Assembly (NCBI GenBank): GCA_031119395.1
Contig: JAVHYA010000017.1
Coordinates: forward strand, 20,415 to 67,271
Direction of reading: 5' to 3'
From: Pseudomonadota bacterium
GTDB taxonomy: Bacteria > Pseudomonadota > Gammaproteobacteria > Burkholderiales > Burkholderiaceae_C
Length of the DNA: 46,857 nucleotides
Made by a program: the position numbers and the translations under genes. Position 1 is the stretch's first letter; each line of letters opens with the position of its first letter. The notes under the pieces were generated by a model that worked only from the letters and a program-made list of their open reading frames with translations, had not been told where the DNA came from and made no database searches. This document shows positions 8,844 through 16,894 of this stretch, piece after piece.

Positions 8844-10190
8844 TCAGCGGTCGAGATCGGCGCCGTCCGCCAGCAGCCTCGCCTGCAGCGCGGGCACATC
8901 GACCTCGGCGAACCGGCCACTGCCCAGCGACGCGGCCGCCGTGCCTGCGGCCTGCCCCATCACGAAGCAACCGCCGCTGGCGCGCGCCGCCGACTGCCCT
9001 TCGTGCGTCATCGACGCGCAGCGCCCGGCCACCAGCAGGTTGTCGACCGCCTGGGGCACCAGCATGCGCCAGGGCAGGTGGTTGTAGGCGTTGTCGGCAT
9101 CGCGCGGGAAAGCCCATTCGATGCGGCCGTCGGCATGCATCTCCATCGGCCAGGCATTGAGGCCGATGACGTCGTCGAAGCGCGCGCTCGAAAGGATGTC
9201 TTCGCCCGCCAGCGCGTAGGCGCCTTCGATGCGTCGCGTTTCGCGCAGGCCCACCTGCGGCGCGATCTCGACGATGGCCGACTGTGCGAAGCCCGGCACC
9301 TCGGCCTTGAGGAAGCGGAAGTACTCGGCGATCTGGCGCCGGCCCTCGAGCTCGCCCTCGCTCAGCTCGCGCGCGTCGACGCCGTTCATCGCCTTGCCCT
9401 GTGCATTGCGGATCTGCGTGACGTTGGCGCGCCATTCGCGCGGGTCGATGTTGGGCCGCAGGATCGCGCCCTCGCGCGGGAACTTGTAGGCACCCGGCTT
9501 GGCGGCCTCGACCTCGGCCATGCGATCGTTGATGGCCTTGAATTCGCCCACCGACGCGAGCGCCGGCTGGGCGTCGACCTGGCCGATGCGGAACATGGTG
9601 GTCGGGAACAGGCCGCTGCCGTGCCCGTCGCCGACCGTGAAGGGCACGCCGGCGAAGGCGGCCACGTCGGCGTCGCCGCTGGCGTCGATCACCGCGTTGG
9701 CGCGGATCGCCTGGCGGCCGGACTTGGTCTCGACGACGAGGGCCTGCACGCGCGAGCCGTCCATCAGCACGGCCGCCGCCCAGGCGTGGAAGAGCAGCTC
9801 GACGCCGGCGGCCGCCATGAGCTGGTCGGCGGCGATCTTGTAGACCGAGGTGTCGTACGAGCGCACGCGGATGCGCCCGCCCATGCCGTCCTGCGGCTTG
9901 TTCAGGCCGCCCAGCGCATCGATGCGCGCGAGCAGGTCGTCGGCCACGCCGTGCACGAGCTGCTGCATCTCGCCGCGGCGCTTGCCATACAGGCCCGCGA
10001 AGTTGGTGACGCCGCCGGCCGTGCCCATGCCGCCGAGGAAGCCGTAGCGCTCGACCAGCAGCGTGCGCGCGCCGTGTTTCGCCGCGCTGACCGCGGCCGC
10101 GATGCCGGCCGGGCCGCCGCCGACCACGACGACGTCGTAGTCGCCGAACACCGGCAGTTCGCGTGCCGGCTCTTGAAGGAAAGAACTCAT
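8844..10190 (-). CDS. FAD-dependent oxidoreductase (FAD_oxidored, PF12831-like)
   Basis: 448 aa from the ATG at 10190, preceded by GAGG. The dinucleotide-binding motif VVVVGGGPAGIAAAVSAAKHGARTLLVER is at residues ~20-48. Further flavoprotein landmarks are NAVIDASGDADVAAFAGVPF (residues ~160-180) and the C-terminal LLVAGRCASMTHEGQSAARASGGCFVMGQAAGTAAA, which closes the FAD site. Family substrates are poorly known. As the last gene of the unit starting with the 3-hydroxybenzoate-hydroxylase-like gene and two Bug genes, it probably oxidises or reduces a metabolite of the imported acid (inference). The very long upstream in-frame extension is not coding. Confidence 0.88.
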   Translation of the reverse strand: MSSFLQEPARELPVFGDYDVVVVGGGPAGIAAAVSAAKHGARTLLVERYGFLGGMGTAGGVTNFAGLYGKRRGEMQQLVHGVADDLLARIDALGGLNKPQDGMGGRIRVRSYDTSVYKIAADQLMAAAGVELLFHAWAAAVLMDGSRVQALVVETKSGRQAIRANAVIDASGDADVAAFAGVPFTVGDGHGSGLFPTTMFRIGQVDAQPALASVGEFKAINDRMAEVEAAKPGAYKFPREGAILRPNIDPREWRANVTQIRNAQGKAMNGVDARELSEGELEGRRQIAEYFRFLKAEVPGFAQSAIVEIAPQVGLRETRRIEGAYALAGEDILSSARFDDVIGLNAWPMEMHADGRIEWAFPRDADNAYNHLPWRMLVPQAVDNLLVAGRCASMTHEGQSAARASGGCFVMGQAAGTAAASLGSGRFAEVDVPALQARLLADGADLDR

Positions 10191-10239
10191 GGAAACCTCA
10201 GCGATGGGACAACGGCGTCTCGACCGGCAAGCGAAGCGA

Positions 10240-10345
10240 AGCCGGTTCGTGGACACCCACGCAACCGGCTTGGCCGGGGCGCCGGGTATGCCCCCCGGTG
10301 GGGGCATCGGCTGCCACACGACGTGCGGCAGCCGAGCGGGCGCGT
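10240..10345. repeat. Structured spacer with two hairpins
   Basis: The gap between the Bug gene and the FAD oxidoreductase holds TGCCCCC-CGGT-GGGGGCA and a second stem, CGGCTGCC pairing with GGCAGCCG. Neither has a T tract. The spacer may set relative expression within the operon or be a degenerate member of the dispersed repeats. Confidence 0.45.
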
Positions 10346-10348
10346 CGA

Positions 10349-11401
10349 TTACTGGATCTTGATGCCGCGCGACTGGATGATCTTGGTCATGATGGCCGCC
10401 TCGTCCTGCACGCGCAGGCGCATGCCTTCGGGCGAGGTGCCCACGGGCTGCCAGCCGCGGTCGAACAGGGTCTGGCGCACGTCGGGCATCTTCATGACCT
10501 GTGCCACCGCCTCGGTGATGCGGGTGCGCGCGGCCGGCGACAGCTTGGCGGGGCCGAGCAGCGCGGTCCACACCTCGAGGTTGGCGTCCTTCACGCCCAG
10601 GTCGGCCAGCGGCGCGTAGTCGGGCGCGAGCGTGCTGCGGCCGCTGGTCAGGCCGATGGCCTTGACCTTGCCGGCCTTGACCTGCGGGATCGCGATGCCC
10701 GGCGGCACCAGCGCCATCTGGATCTGGCCGCCGACCATGGCGGTCACCACCTGCGGGTTGCCGGCGTAGGGCACGTGCTGGGCCTGCAGGCCGGGCAACC
10801 GGCTCTTGATGAGCTCCATGCCCAGGTGGCCGACCGAGCCCACGCCGACGGAGCCGTAGTTCCACTTGTCGCCCGAGGCCTTGGCCGCATCGAGAAACGC
10901 CTTGCCCGAGGGCAGGTCGTTGGTTGCGACCAGCACCAGCGGCGCGGTGGCGATCAGCGACAGGTAGCTGAAGTCCTTCGCCGGGTCGTAGGGCAGCGTG
11001 GGGTACAGCATCTTCGACGACGTGAGATTGCCGTTGATGACCATGCCCAGCGTGTGATCGTCGGTGGCCTTGGCCACGGTGTCGGCCGCGATGTTGCCGG
11101 AGGCGCCCGGCTTGTTGTCGACCACCACCGGCTGGCCCAGCAGCTTGGCCAGCGGCTCGGCGATGGTGCGTGCGGCGATGTCGGGCGTCGAGCCGCCGGG
11201 GAAGCCGACCACCAGGCGGATCGGCTTGGTGGGCCAGGCGGACTGCGCCGACGCGGACCAGGGCAGGGCGACGGCGAGGCCGCAGGCGGCGGCGAGGAGC
11301 GCTCGCAAGAAACCGCCGGGCCGCCCCAAGGTTTCTTGTCCCCCTTGGGGGGCGGGCCGGCCAAGGGCCGGCACTGGGGGCCTGTTGCTTGAATGCTGCA
11401 T
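10349..11401 (-). CDS. Bug/TctC family tripartite tricarboxylate transporter receptor
   Basis: Periplasmic solute receptor, 350 aa, about 25 longer than its relatives here. The mature part starts near AQSAWPTKPIRLVVGFPGGSTPDIAAR and has the family marks VVVDNKPGASGNIAADTVAKA, HVPYAGNPQVVTAMVGGQIQ and a C-terminal GWQPVGTSPEG. The usual DGYTL loop is DDHTLGM here, an unusual change beside the ligand site. Residues ~9-30, before the hydrophobic signal core FLRALLAAACGLAVALPWSASA, are encoded by a dispersed GC repeat. A TTG at 11308 could be the true start. Second of two Bug genes in a monooxygenase operon. Confidence 0.9.
   Translation of the reverse strand: MQHSSNRPPVPALGRPAPQGGQETLGRPGGFLRALLAAACGLAVALPWSASAQSAWPTKPIRLVVGFPGGSTPDIAARTIAEPLAKLLGQPVVVDNKPGASGNIAADTVAKATDDHTLGMVINGNLTSSKMLYPTLPYDPAKDFSYLSLIATAPLVLVATNDLPSGKAFLDAAKASGDKWNYGSVGVGSVGHLGMELIKSRLPGLQAQHVPYAGNPQVVTAMVGGQIQMALVPPGIAIPQVKAGKVKAIGLTSGRSTLAPDYAPLADLGVKDANLEVWTALLGPAKLSPAARTRITEAVAQVMKMPDVRQTLFDRGWQPVGTSPEGMRLRVQDEAAIMTKIIQSRGIKIQ
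11318..11388. repeat. GC repeat (CCCCCTTGGGGGG type) inside a signal-peptide coding region
   Basis: GCCGCCCCAAGG, CCCCCTTGGGGGGC, GGGCCGGCCAAGGGCCGGC and a terminal GGGGGCC are arranged as nested hairpins. This pattern resembles common intergenic repeats of Comamonadaceae (recalled, not searched). It falls within the N-terminal codons of the Bug gene starting at 11401. Confidence 0.6.
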
Positions 11402-11485
11402 GGATGTCAGTGAACGGATGGGAAAGGAAAAATGAAAAGCGAGCCGAAGGCTCGCGGGAGGCAAGAAAGGCGCCTGGCCGGCGCG

Positions 11486-12481
11486 CTATTCGAGGCTGAT
11501 GTTGCCACGCCTGACCAGTTCGCCGTAGGTCTTCGACTTGATCTCGGCCTGGCGTTCGATCTCCTCGGGCGACCAAGCCAGCGGTTCGAATGCGAAAGTA
11601 TCGAATCGGGCGCGGATCTCGGGGTCGGCGATGGCCTTGGCCACGTCGGCGTTGATCTTCGCCTTCACGGCCGCGGGCACGCCCTTGGGGGCGACCAGGG
11701 AGACGAAGGAGTTCACCTCCAGCCCGGCCGGGCCGCCGGATTCGGCGATGGTCGGCACGTCGGGCATCTGCGGCACGCGCTTGAGGGTGGCGACGGCGAT
11801 GTACTTGAGCTTGCCGGCCTTGTAGATGCCCTGGCTCGAGGGGATGCTGGCAAAGGCCCACGGCACCTCGCCGGTGCCCACGTTCGAGTACAGCTGCGAC
11901 ACCTCGCGGTAGGGCGCGTGGTTCTCCTGGAGGCCGGCCAGCGCGTCGAGCTGCTGCCCGCCCAGGTGGCCGGGGCTGCCCACGCCCCAGGAGCCGTAGG
12001 TGATCTGGCCAGGATGCGCCTTCGCCTCGGCGATCAGGTCCTTCATGCTGTTCCACTTCGACTGGCTGCTCACGGCCACGAAGAAGGGCGTGCGAAAGAG
12101 CGAGGCGACGGGATCGAAGTGCTGCAGCGGCACGAAGTTGCGCGACTTGTACAGGTGCGGCAGCGCGCCCAGGTGTTCGCTGTCCAGCTGCAGCAGCGTG
12201 TAGCCGTCGGCGGCTGCGCGGCGGGCCGCGTCGATGGCGATGAAGCCGCCGCCGCCGGGCTTGTTCTCGATCGTGACGCGCTGGTTCCACAGCTTGCCCA
12301 GCTTGTCGCTCACCAGCCGCAGGACGGCGTCGGGCCCGCTGCCGGCGGCGAAGGGCGTGACGATGACGACCGGCTTGCTCGGGAAGTCCGTGGCCTGGGC
12401 GAAGGCGTGCGGCATGCCGGCGGCGGCCAGCAAGGCGATGGCGCCCACGAAGGCGCGGCGGCGGGCAGGCGAGAAGGACAT
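11486..12481 (-). CDS. Bug/TctC family tripartite tricarboxylate transporter receptor
   Basis: Periplasmic receptor, 331 aa from the ATG at 12481, preceded by GGAGA. Signal peptide MSFSPARRRAFVGAIALLAA, cleavage near residue 28 (AFA|QATDFPSKP). The mature domain shows IVTPFAAGSGPDAVLRLVSD, TIENKPGGGGFIAIDAARR, the conserved DGYTLL loop and VPTIAESGGPAGLEV. Somewhat divergent from the other Bug proteins here (RNFVPLQHFDPVASL in place of LPYDP-DF). It lies between the monooxygenase gene and a second Bug gene and probably captures the substrate of that operon. Confidence 0.92.
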   Translation of the reverse strand: MSFSPARRRAFVGAIALLAAAGMPHAFAQATDFPSKPVVIVTPFAAGSGPDAVLRLVSDKLGKLWNQRVTIENKPGGGGFIAIDAARRAAADGYTLLQLDSEHLGALPHLYKSRNFVPLQHFDPVASLFRTPFFVAVSSQSKWNSMKDLIAEAKAHPGQITYGSWGVGSPGHLGGQQLDALAGLQENHAPYREVSQLYSNVGTGEVPWAFASIPSSQGIYKAGKLKYIAVATLKRVPQMPDVPTIAESGGPAGLEVNSFVSLVAPKGVPAAVKAKINADVAKAIADPEIRARFDTFAFEPLAWSPEEIERQAEIKSKTYGELVRRGNISLE

Positions 12482-12548
12482 GGGAAGAAGTCTCCGTGGT
12501 GGTTCGGGAACGGCAACGAGGGACCGGAGCGCCATGCCGGCGCCGGCC

Positions 12549-13811
12549 TCATGCGGCGCTGGCGACGGGCACCGGCGCGGCCGGGCGGAGCGCGGCGGGC
12601 GCGTCGTCCAGGCAATGCTCCGGACGCCACGCATACAGCCACTCGACCGCATCGTAAAAGCGATCCGGCGTTCGGCCCACCCAGAGGCTGTTGCGCACGA
12701 GACGCTCCACGCCCTTGGCGTGGTACAGGCGCCCCATCTCGCGCACCGACAGCACCACCCGCGCGGTGCGGGCCACGCGGGCCGATTCGTACAGGCGGAA
12801 GGCCGCAGGGAGGTCGAAGTCGCAGGCCTTCACCGCCTCGCCCAGCGTGACCGCATCCTCGATCGCCATGCAGGCGCCCTGCGCGAGGTACTGCATCATG
12901 GGATGCGCCGCATCGCCCAGCAGCGTGGCGGGCCCCTCGCCCCAGCGCTCGATCGGGTCGCGGTCGGCGGTGCTCCAGCGGCGCCAGGAGGTGGGCCGGT
13001 CCAGCAGCTGGCGCGGCCGCGCATGCACGCCCTCGAAGTAGGACATCACTTCGGCCTTGCTGCCTTCGGTGACGCCCCACACCTCCCGATCCCGGCTGTG
13101 GAAGGTGACGACCAGGTTGTACTGCTGGCCGTCGCGCAGCGGGTAATGCACCAGGTGGCAATTCGGCCCGGCCCACACCACCGGCGCGTTCCATCGCAGG
13201 TCGGCCGGCATGTCGGCCACCGGCACCACGGCGCGGTAGACCACATGGCCCGACACCCGCGGCGCGTCGCCCACCAGGTGGCCGCGCACCACCGACTTGA
13301 CGCCGTCGCAGCCGACGATCGCATCGGCCTTGAAGCGCCGGCCGTCGCGGGTGACGGCCAGCACACCGGGCGAGCCGATCTCCAGCGCCTCGACGTGCGC
13401 CGAGGTGTGCAGGCGGATGAGGGGATGCGCGAGCACCGCCTGGTGGATGGCGCCGTGCAGGTCGGCACGGTGGCTCACGGCGTAGGGATTGCCGAAGCGG
13501 CGTCGGAAGGCCTCGCCCACCGGCACCGAGGCGACCTCGCTGCAGTCGACGGCGTCCATCATGACCAGGCGCTCGGTGAACACCGAGCCGCGGCGCACCG
13601 CCTCGCCCACGCCCAGCGCATCGAGCGCAGCAAAGGCATTGGGGCCCAACTGCAGGCCGGCACCGATCTCGCCGATGGCGCTGCTCTGCTCGAGCAGGTC
13701 GACCGACACACCCAGGCGCGCCAGCGCCAGCGCCGCGGCCATGCCGCCGATGCCGCCGCCGACGAGCAGCACGGCGGGGCGTGCCGCCGTGGATGAAGGG
13801 AGGGGATTCAT
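12549..13811 (-). CDS. FAD-dependent aromatic monooxygenase, 3-hydroxybenzoate 6-hydroxylase / salicylate hydroxylase type
   Basis: Single-component class A flavin hydroxylase, 420 aa from the ATG at 13811, preceded by AGGAGA. FAD fingerprint VLLVGGGIGGMAAALALARLG (residues ~14-34), IGAGLQLGPNAFAALDALG, the DG motif AIVGCDGVKSVVR, and the GD motif LLGDAAHPMMQYLAQGACMAIEDA. The C-terminal Trp-rich end DAVEWLYAWRPEH matches this family. These enzymes hydroxylate hydroxybenzoates with NAD(P)H and O2, giving gentisate from 3-hydroxybenzoate or catechol from salicylate. The exact substrate cannot be fixed, and no gentisate dioxygenase is in the window. Divergent from a LysR gene. Confidence 0.9.
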   Translation of the reverse strand: MNPLPSSTAARPAVLLVGGGIGGMAAALALARLGVSVDLLEQSSAIGEIGAGLQLGPNAFAALDALGVGEAVRRGSVFTERLVMMDAVDCSEVASVPVGEAFRRRFGNPYAVSHRADLHGAIHQAVLAHPLIRLHTSAHVEALEIGSPGVLAVTRDGRRFKADAIVGCDGVKSVVRGHLVGDAPRVSGHVVYRAVVPVADMPADLRWNAPVVWAGPNCHLVHYPLRDGQQYNLVVTFHSRDREVWGVTEGSKAEVMSYFEGVHARPRQLLDRPTSWRRWSTADRDPIERWGEGPATLLGDAAHPMMQYLAQGACMAIEDAVTLGEAVKACDFDLPAAFRLYESARVARTARVVLSVREMGRLYHAKGVERLVRNSLWVGRTPDRFYDAVEWLYAWRPEHCLDDAPAALRPAAPVPVASAA

Positions 13812-13934
13812 GCGTTGTCTCCTGAAGGCTGTCGGCCGCTGGTGCCGCTGCATGCCACGCATTGTTCGCCCCGCCCACTATCGCTTCAAGCGCACAGCCA
13901 GATACTGCCCATTGCGTTTTTCGATAATGCGGGC
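13812..13934. promoter_or_regulatory. Divergent promoter region, monooxygenase operon / LysR gene
   Basis: A 123-base gap between divergent starts. TATCG (13879-13883) and CGATA (13922-13926) form a widely spaced inverted repeat. GATAAT at 13923-13928 is a good -10 for the LysR gene. No convincing T-N11-A site could be singled out by eye. Confidence 0.45.
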
Positions 13935-14831
13935 ATGGCCAAGCTCGACCTGGAATGGATCGCCGTCTTCGACGAGGTCTACAAGACCGCGAGCGTGACG
14001 CGCGCCGCCGACCGCCTGGGCATCGCGCAGGCGGCGGCCAGCACCATGCTCAACAAGCTGCGCGCGCACTTCGGCGACCGGCTCTTCATCCGCACCGCGC
14101 AGGGCATGCTGCCCACGCCGCATGCACAGCGCGTCTACCCCTACCTGCGCGAGGTGCTGGCGCAGCTGGACCTGGCCCAGGGCAGCCGCGCCGTCTTCGT
14201 GCCTGCCCAGGCCGAGCGGAGTTTTCGCATCTGCATGACCGACATCAGCGAGGTGGTGCTGCTGCCGGCGCTGCTGGACCACCTGCGCCATCACGCGCCG
14301 GGCGTGCAGATCGAGACCGAGATCATCTCCAGCGACAGCCCGCGGCGGCTCGAGGACGGCGCGGTGGACCTGGCCGTGGGCTTCATGCCGCAGCTGGACG
14401 CCGGCTTCTACCAGCAGACGCTGTTCATGCAGAAGTTCGTGTGCCTGGCGTCGCAGAGCCACCCGCGCATCGACGGGCGGCTGACGCGCCGGCGCTTCGA
14501 GGCCGAGGCGCATGCCGTGGTGGCGACCTCGGGCACGGGCCACGCCATCGTGGACAAGACCCTCGCGCGGCTGGGCGTGCAGCGGCAGGTGGTGGTGCGG
14601 CTCTCGGGCTTCCTGAGCGTGGCACGCATCGTGGCGCACACCGAGCTGCTGGTCATCGTGCCCTCCATCCTGGGCGAGATCCTCGCCACGCAGGAGCCGG
14701 TGCAGCGGCTGGAGCTGCCCTTCGCCCTGCCGGCCTACGCGGTCAAGCAGCACTGGCACGCCCGTTTCCACGCGGATGCCGGCAACGCCTGGCTGCGGCG
14801 CACCCTGGCGCAGCTCTTCGGTGGCGGTTGA
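13935..14831 (+). CDS. LysR family transcriptional regulator
   Basis: 298 aa from the ATG at 13935 (MAKLDLEWIAVFDEVYKTAS). The N-terminal winged helix-turn-helix (residues ~5-63, SVTRAADRLGIAQAAASTMLNKLRAHFGDRLF) is followed by the periplasmic-binding-protein-like effector domain (FRICMTDISEVVLLPALLDHL onward). It is transcribed away from the hydroxybenzoate-hydroxylase-like gene across a 123-base intergenic region, the classic arrangement for a LysR activator of the adjacent aromatic operon. A GATAAT box 6 bases before the ATG suggests a very short or absent leader. Confidence 0.93.
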   Translation: MAKLDLEWIAVFDEVYKTASVTRAADRLGIAQAAASTMLNKLRAHFGDRLFIRTAQGMLPTPHAQRVYPYLREVLAQLDLAQGSRAVFVPAQAERSFRICMTDISEVVLLPALLDHLRHHAPGVQIETEIISSDSPRRLEDGAVDLAVGFMPQLDAGFYQQTLFMQKFVCLASQSHPRIDGRLTRRRFEAEAHAVVATSGTGHAIVDKTLARLGVQRQVVVRLSGFLSVARIVAHTELLVIVPSILGEILATQEPVQRLELPFALPAYAVKQHWHARFHADAGNAWLRRTLAQLFGGG

Positions 14832-14929
14832 GCCGCGGCGTTGCCCGTCCGCACTGCGCCGACGGACGGCACCCGCAGCGTGTGCGGCGCTCGCATAATC
14901 GCGCCCACCTCCACCCCCGAAGGCGCCCC

Positions 14930-15385
14930 ATGTCGTCGATCACGCTCCGCTTCCTCGCCGAACCCAGCACCGTCAATTTCGGCGGCAAGGTGCACGGCGG
15001 CACCGTCATGAAGTGGATCGACGAGGCCGGCTATGCCTGCGCCACGAGCTGGTCGCACAACTACTGCGTCACCGTCTTCATCGGCAGCATCCGCTTCCAT
15101 CGCCCCATCATGATCGGCGACCTGGTCGAGGTGGAGGCCCGGTTGGCCTACACCGGCAACACCAGCATGAACATCTCGGTCGAGGTGCGCAGCGGCGACA
15201 TGAAGGGCGGACAGATGACCAAGACCACCGAATGCCTGATCGTCTTCGTGGCGGTCGATTCGCACGGGCGGCCCCTGCCGGTCGACGCGTTCGTGCCCGG
15301 CACGCCGGGCGAGATGGCCTTGGCGGAGCGCGCGCGCGCTCACCTGGAAGCCGCCAAGTCGGTGGCCGCCTCCAGCGCTGTCTGA
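14930..15385 (+). CDS. Hotdog-fold acyl-CoA thioesterase (YciA/BACH type)
   Basis: 151 aa from the ATG at 14930. The single hotdog domain has the diagnostic VNFGGKVHGGTVMKWIDEAGYACA (residues ~13-36), with the catalytic Asp in WIDEAGY, followed by FIGSIRFHRPIMIGDLVEVEA. Hydrolyses acyl-CoA thioesters in the cytoplasm, probably as a hexamer as in the YciA family. A CATAAT box at 14894-14899 is a plausible -10, so the gene seems independently transcribed from the upstream LysR gene. A strong hairpin follows the stop. Confidence 0.9.
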   Translation: MSSITLRFLAEPSTVNFGGKVHGGTVMKWIDEAGYACATSWSHNYCVTVFIGSIRFHRPIMIGDLVEVEARLAYTGNTSMNISVEVRSGDMKGGQMTKTTECLIVFVAVDSHGRPLPVDAFVPGTPGEMALAERARAHLEAAKSVAASSAV

Positions 15386-15388
15386 GAA

Positions 15389-15415
15389 GGCGCGCACGAC
15401 CCCGCCGTGCGCGCG
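15389..15415 (+). terminator. Terminator-like hairpin after the acyl-CoA thioesterase
   Basis: GGCGCGCAC (15389-15397) pairs perfectly with GTGCGCGCC (15407-15415) over a 9-base loop, three bases after the stop codon. There is no clear T tract. The remaining ~210 bases to the next gene show no further gene that I can support. Confidence 0.6.
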
Positions 15416-15629
15416 CCCTGCGCCGTCCAGCCGCTCGGGGGCGCGCAGGCGCTGTGGGGCCACGGTGCGGGGCCAGCGTTCCTGGCGCGCACGCATCGGC
15501 CCGCTGCCCTGAGTACCTCGCCTCCCGGACACGGCGCGAGGGCAGTCGTCGACGCGACGCGCCTGTCGATGCTGCACCACAGGCGTCGATGAGAATGCGC
15601 CGCTTCACATGCTTCGTCAGAGAACACCA

Positions 15630-16646
15630 ATGACATCGACATCGTCGACGCGGACCCGCGTGGCCATGGCCAGCCTGGTCCTGCTGGGCCTCGCCGCCTG
15701 CGGCAAGACGGACGACAAGGCGGCCGCGCCGCCCGCCGCACCACCGGCCGCCAGTGCGGCTGCCGCGGCCGGTGCCGCAGGCCAGCCGGGCGGCGCCCCG
15801 TCGGCCGCTGCCAACGCGGACAGCGCCTCCCAGCAGTGGGACAAGAAGGCCCAGGCGTACATCCAGATCAACAACCGGCTGCTCAAGTTCAACGGCAGCG
15901 TCAACGAGACCTTCGCCCAGTGGGCGGCGCAGGCCCGCGCCAAGGTGGCCAAGGGCGACTTCAAGGCCATCCGGACCGACACGCACTACTTCGACGACTC
16001 CTTCGTCAAGAACATGAAGTCGGCGCTGGACAACCCCGCGAGCATGCCGGCCGCCGACGCCGCGGCGCGCAACCTGCTGGACACGACGCAGAAGTACGTC
16101 CCCAACTGGAAGAGCCTCGAGGAATACAACAAGGCCAAGAAGTACGAGGACGACAACGGCGCCGAAGGCAAGCGCATGCTTCCGATGTACATCGAAGGCG
16201 TGGAGAGGATCAACGACGCGCTCAAGCAGTTCTCGGCTGCCGTGGACGATGTGGCCCGGGAGTCCAACGCCAAGGCCCTGGCGGCCTACAAGGCCAGCGG
16301 CAAGCTGCTGGAGCTCTACAAGGCCGAGGCGCTGAACGCCGCGCGCGCCGTGGCGGACACCTTCAGCAGCGCCAGGGACTTCAAGGATGCGGCCAAGATC
16401 GAGAAGGCCAACGCACAACTGGCCGTGATGGAGGCCAAGCTCGTCGACATGCGCGCCGAACACGAGAAGCGCAAGGCCGAATCGCCCAAGAGCCTGCCGA
16501 TGATCGACCGCTACGACTCGGTCTACTCCAGCCTCACGGCCTTCGCCGGCAGCTACCGCGAGGCACGCAAGAACCCGCAGAAGTTCAACGACGCCATCGG
16601 CAGGTTCAACGACGCGATCGACGCCAGCAACATGATGAGCCGCTGA
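15630..16646 (+). CDS. DUF3829 (YiiG-like) lipoprotein
   Basis: 338 aa from the ATG at 15630; an alternative start at 15609 adds seven residues. The signal MASLVLLGLAACGK contains a lipobox (LAAC, Cys ~24), followed by an Ala/Pro-rich linker to residue ~65. A long helical domain follows, beginning QQWDKKAQAYIQINNRLLKF, with repeated charged helices (KYVPNWKSLEEYNKAKKYED, SYREARKNPQKFNDAIGRFN) matching DUF3829. Family members are outer-membrane-anchored lipoproteins of unknown function. Flanked by hairpins on both sides, so probably monocistronic. Confidence 0.88.
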   Translation: MTSTSSTRTRVAMASLVLLGLAACGKTDDKAAAPPAAPPAASAAAAAGAAGQPGGAPSAAANADSASQQWDKKAQAYIQINNRLLKFNGSVNETFAQWAAQARAKVAKGDFKAIRTDTHYFDDSFVKNMKSALDNPASMPAADAAARNLLDTTQKYVPNWKSLEEYNKAKKYEDDNGAEGKRMLPMYIEGVERINDALKQFSAAVDDVARESNAKALAAYKASGKLLELYKAEALNAARAVADTFSSARDFKDAAKIEKANAQLAVMEAKLVDMRAEHEKRKAESPKSLPMIDRYDSVYSSLTAFAGSYREARKNPQKFNDAIGRFNDAIDASNMMSR

Positions 16647-16656
16647 CGCGGCCCCC

Positions 16657-16714
16657 GGCCGCGGTGCACGCGGCCCCGACATGCGCCCCGCTCGAGTCCG
16701 CTCGGCGGGGCGCA
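16657..16714 (+). terminator. Tandem hairpins after the DUF3829 lipoprotein gene
   Basis: First stem GGCCGCG / CGCGGCC (16657-16663 with 16669-16675, 5-base loop). Second stem TGCGCCCCGC / GCGGGGCGCA (16682-16691 with 16705-16714, 13-base loop) followed by CTGCTTTCC. Both are perfect and lie within 70 bases of the stop, a convincing transcription end before the catabolic cluster. Confidence 0.7.
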
Positions 16715-16798
16715 CTGCTTTCCGCGGCACCCACGGCGCGGGACGCCGGCGTCACCGCACGGGGTCCAGATCCCTCGACCGTTTCACGCACCACAACG

Positions 16799-16849
16799 TG
16801 TTTCTCTGTGCGAAACATGATTGTGACTGACGCAACGCCTGCCTAAAGT
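16799..16849 (+). promoter_or_regulatory. IclR-type operator plus promoter for the amidohydrolase-Bug-aldolase cluster
   Basis: TGTTTC (16799-16804) and GAAACA (16812-16817) form a perfect inverted repeat with a 7-base centre; the 17-bp core is GTTTCTCTGTGCGAAAC (16800-16816). Four bases later TTGTGA (16821-16826), a 17-base spacer and TAAAGT (16844-16849) make a credible sigma-70 promoter, 45 bases before the first gene. The core aligns without gaps to the site at 26558-26574 beside an IclR gene. Confidence 0.7.
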
Positions 16850-16894
16850 TCGTCTCGATCCCGGCGCCAAGACGCCGCGACAGGAGACGAACCG

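Noticed and set aside
8844-12290. A 1148-residue minus-strand frame
   Set aside because: Only its last 448 residues form a protein with motifs and a ribosome site; the rest is out-of-frame sequence of two Bug genes.
12549-13811. Full gentisate pathway operon
   Set aside because: Only the hydroxylase-like gene is here; no gentisate 1,2-dioxygenase, isomerase or fumarylpyruvate hydrolase accompanies it.
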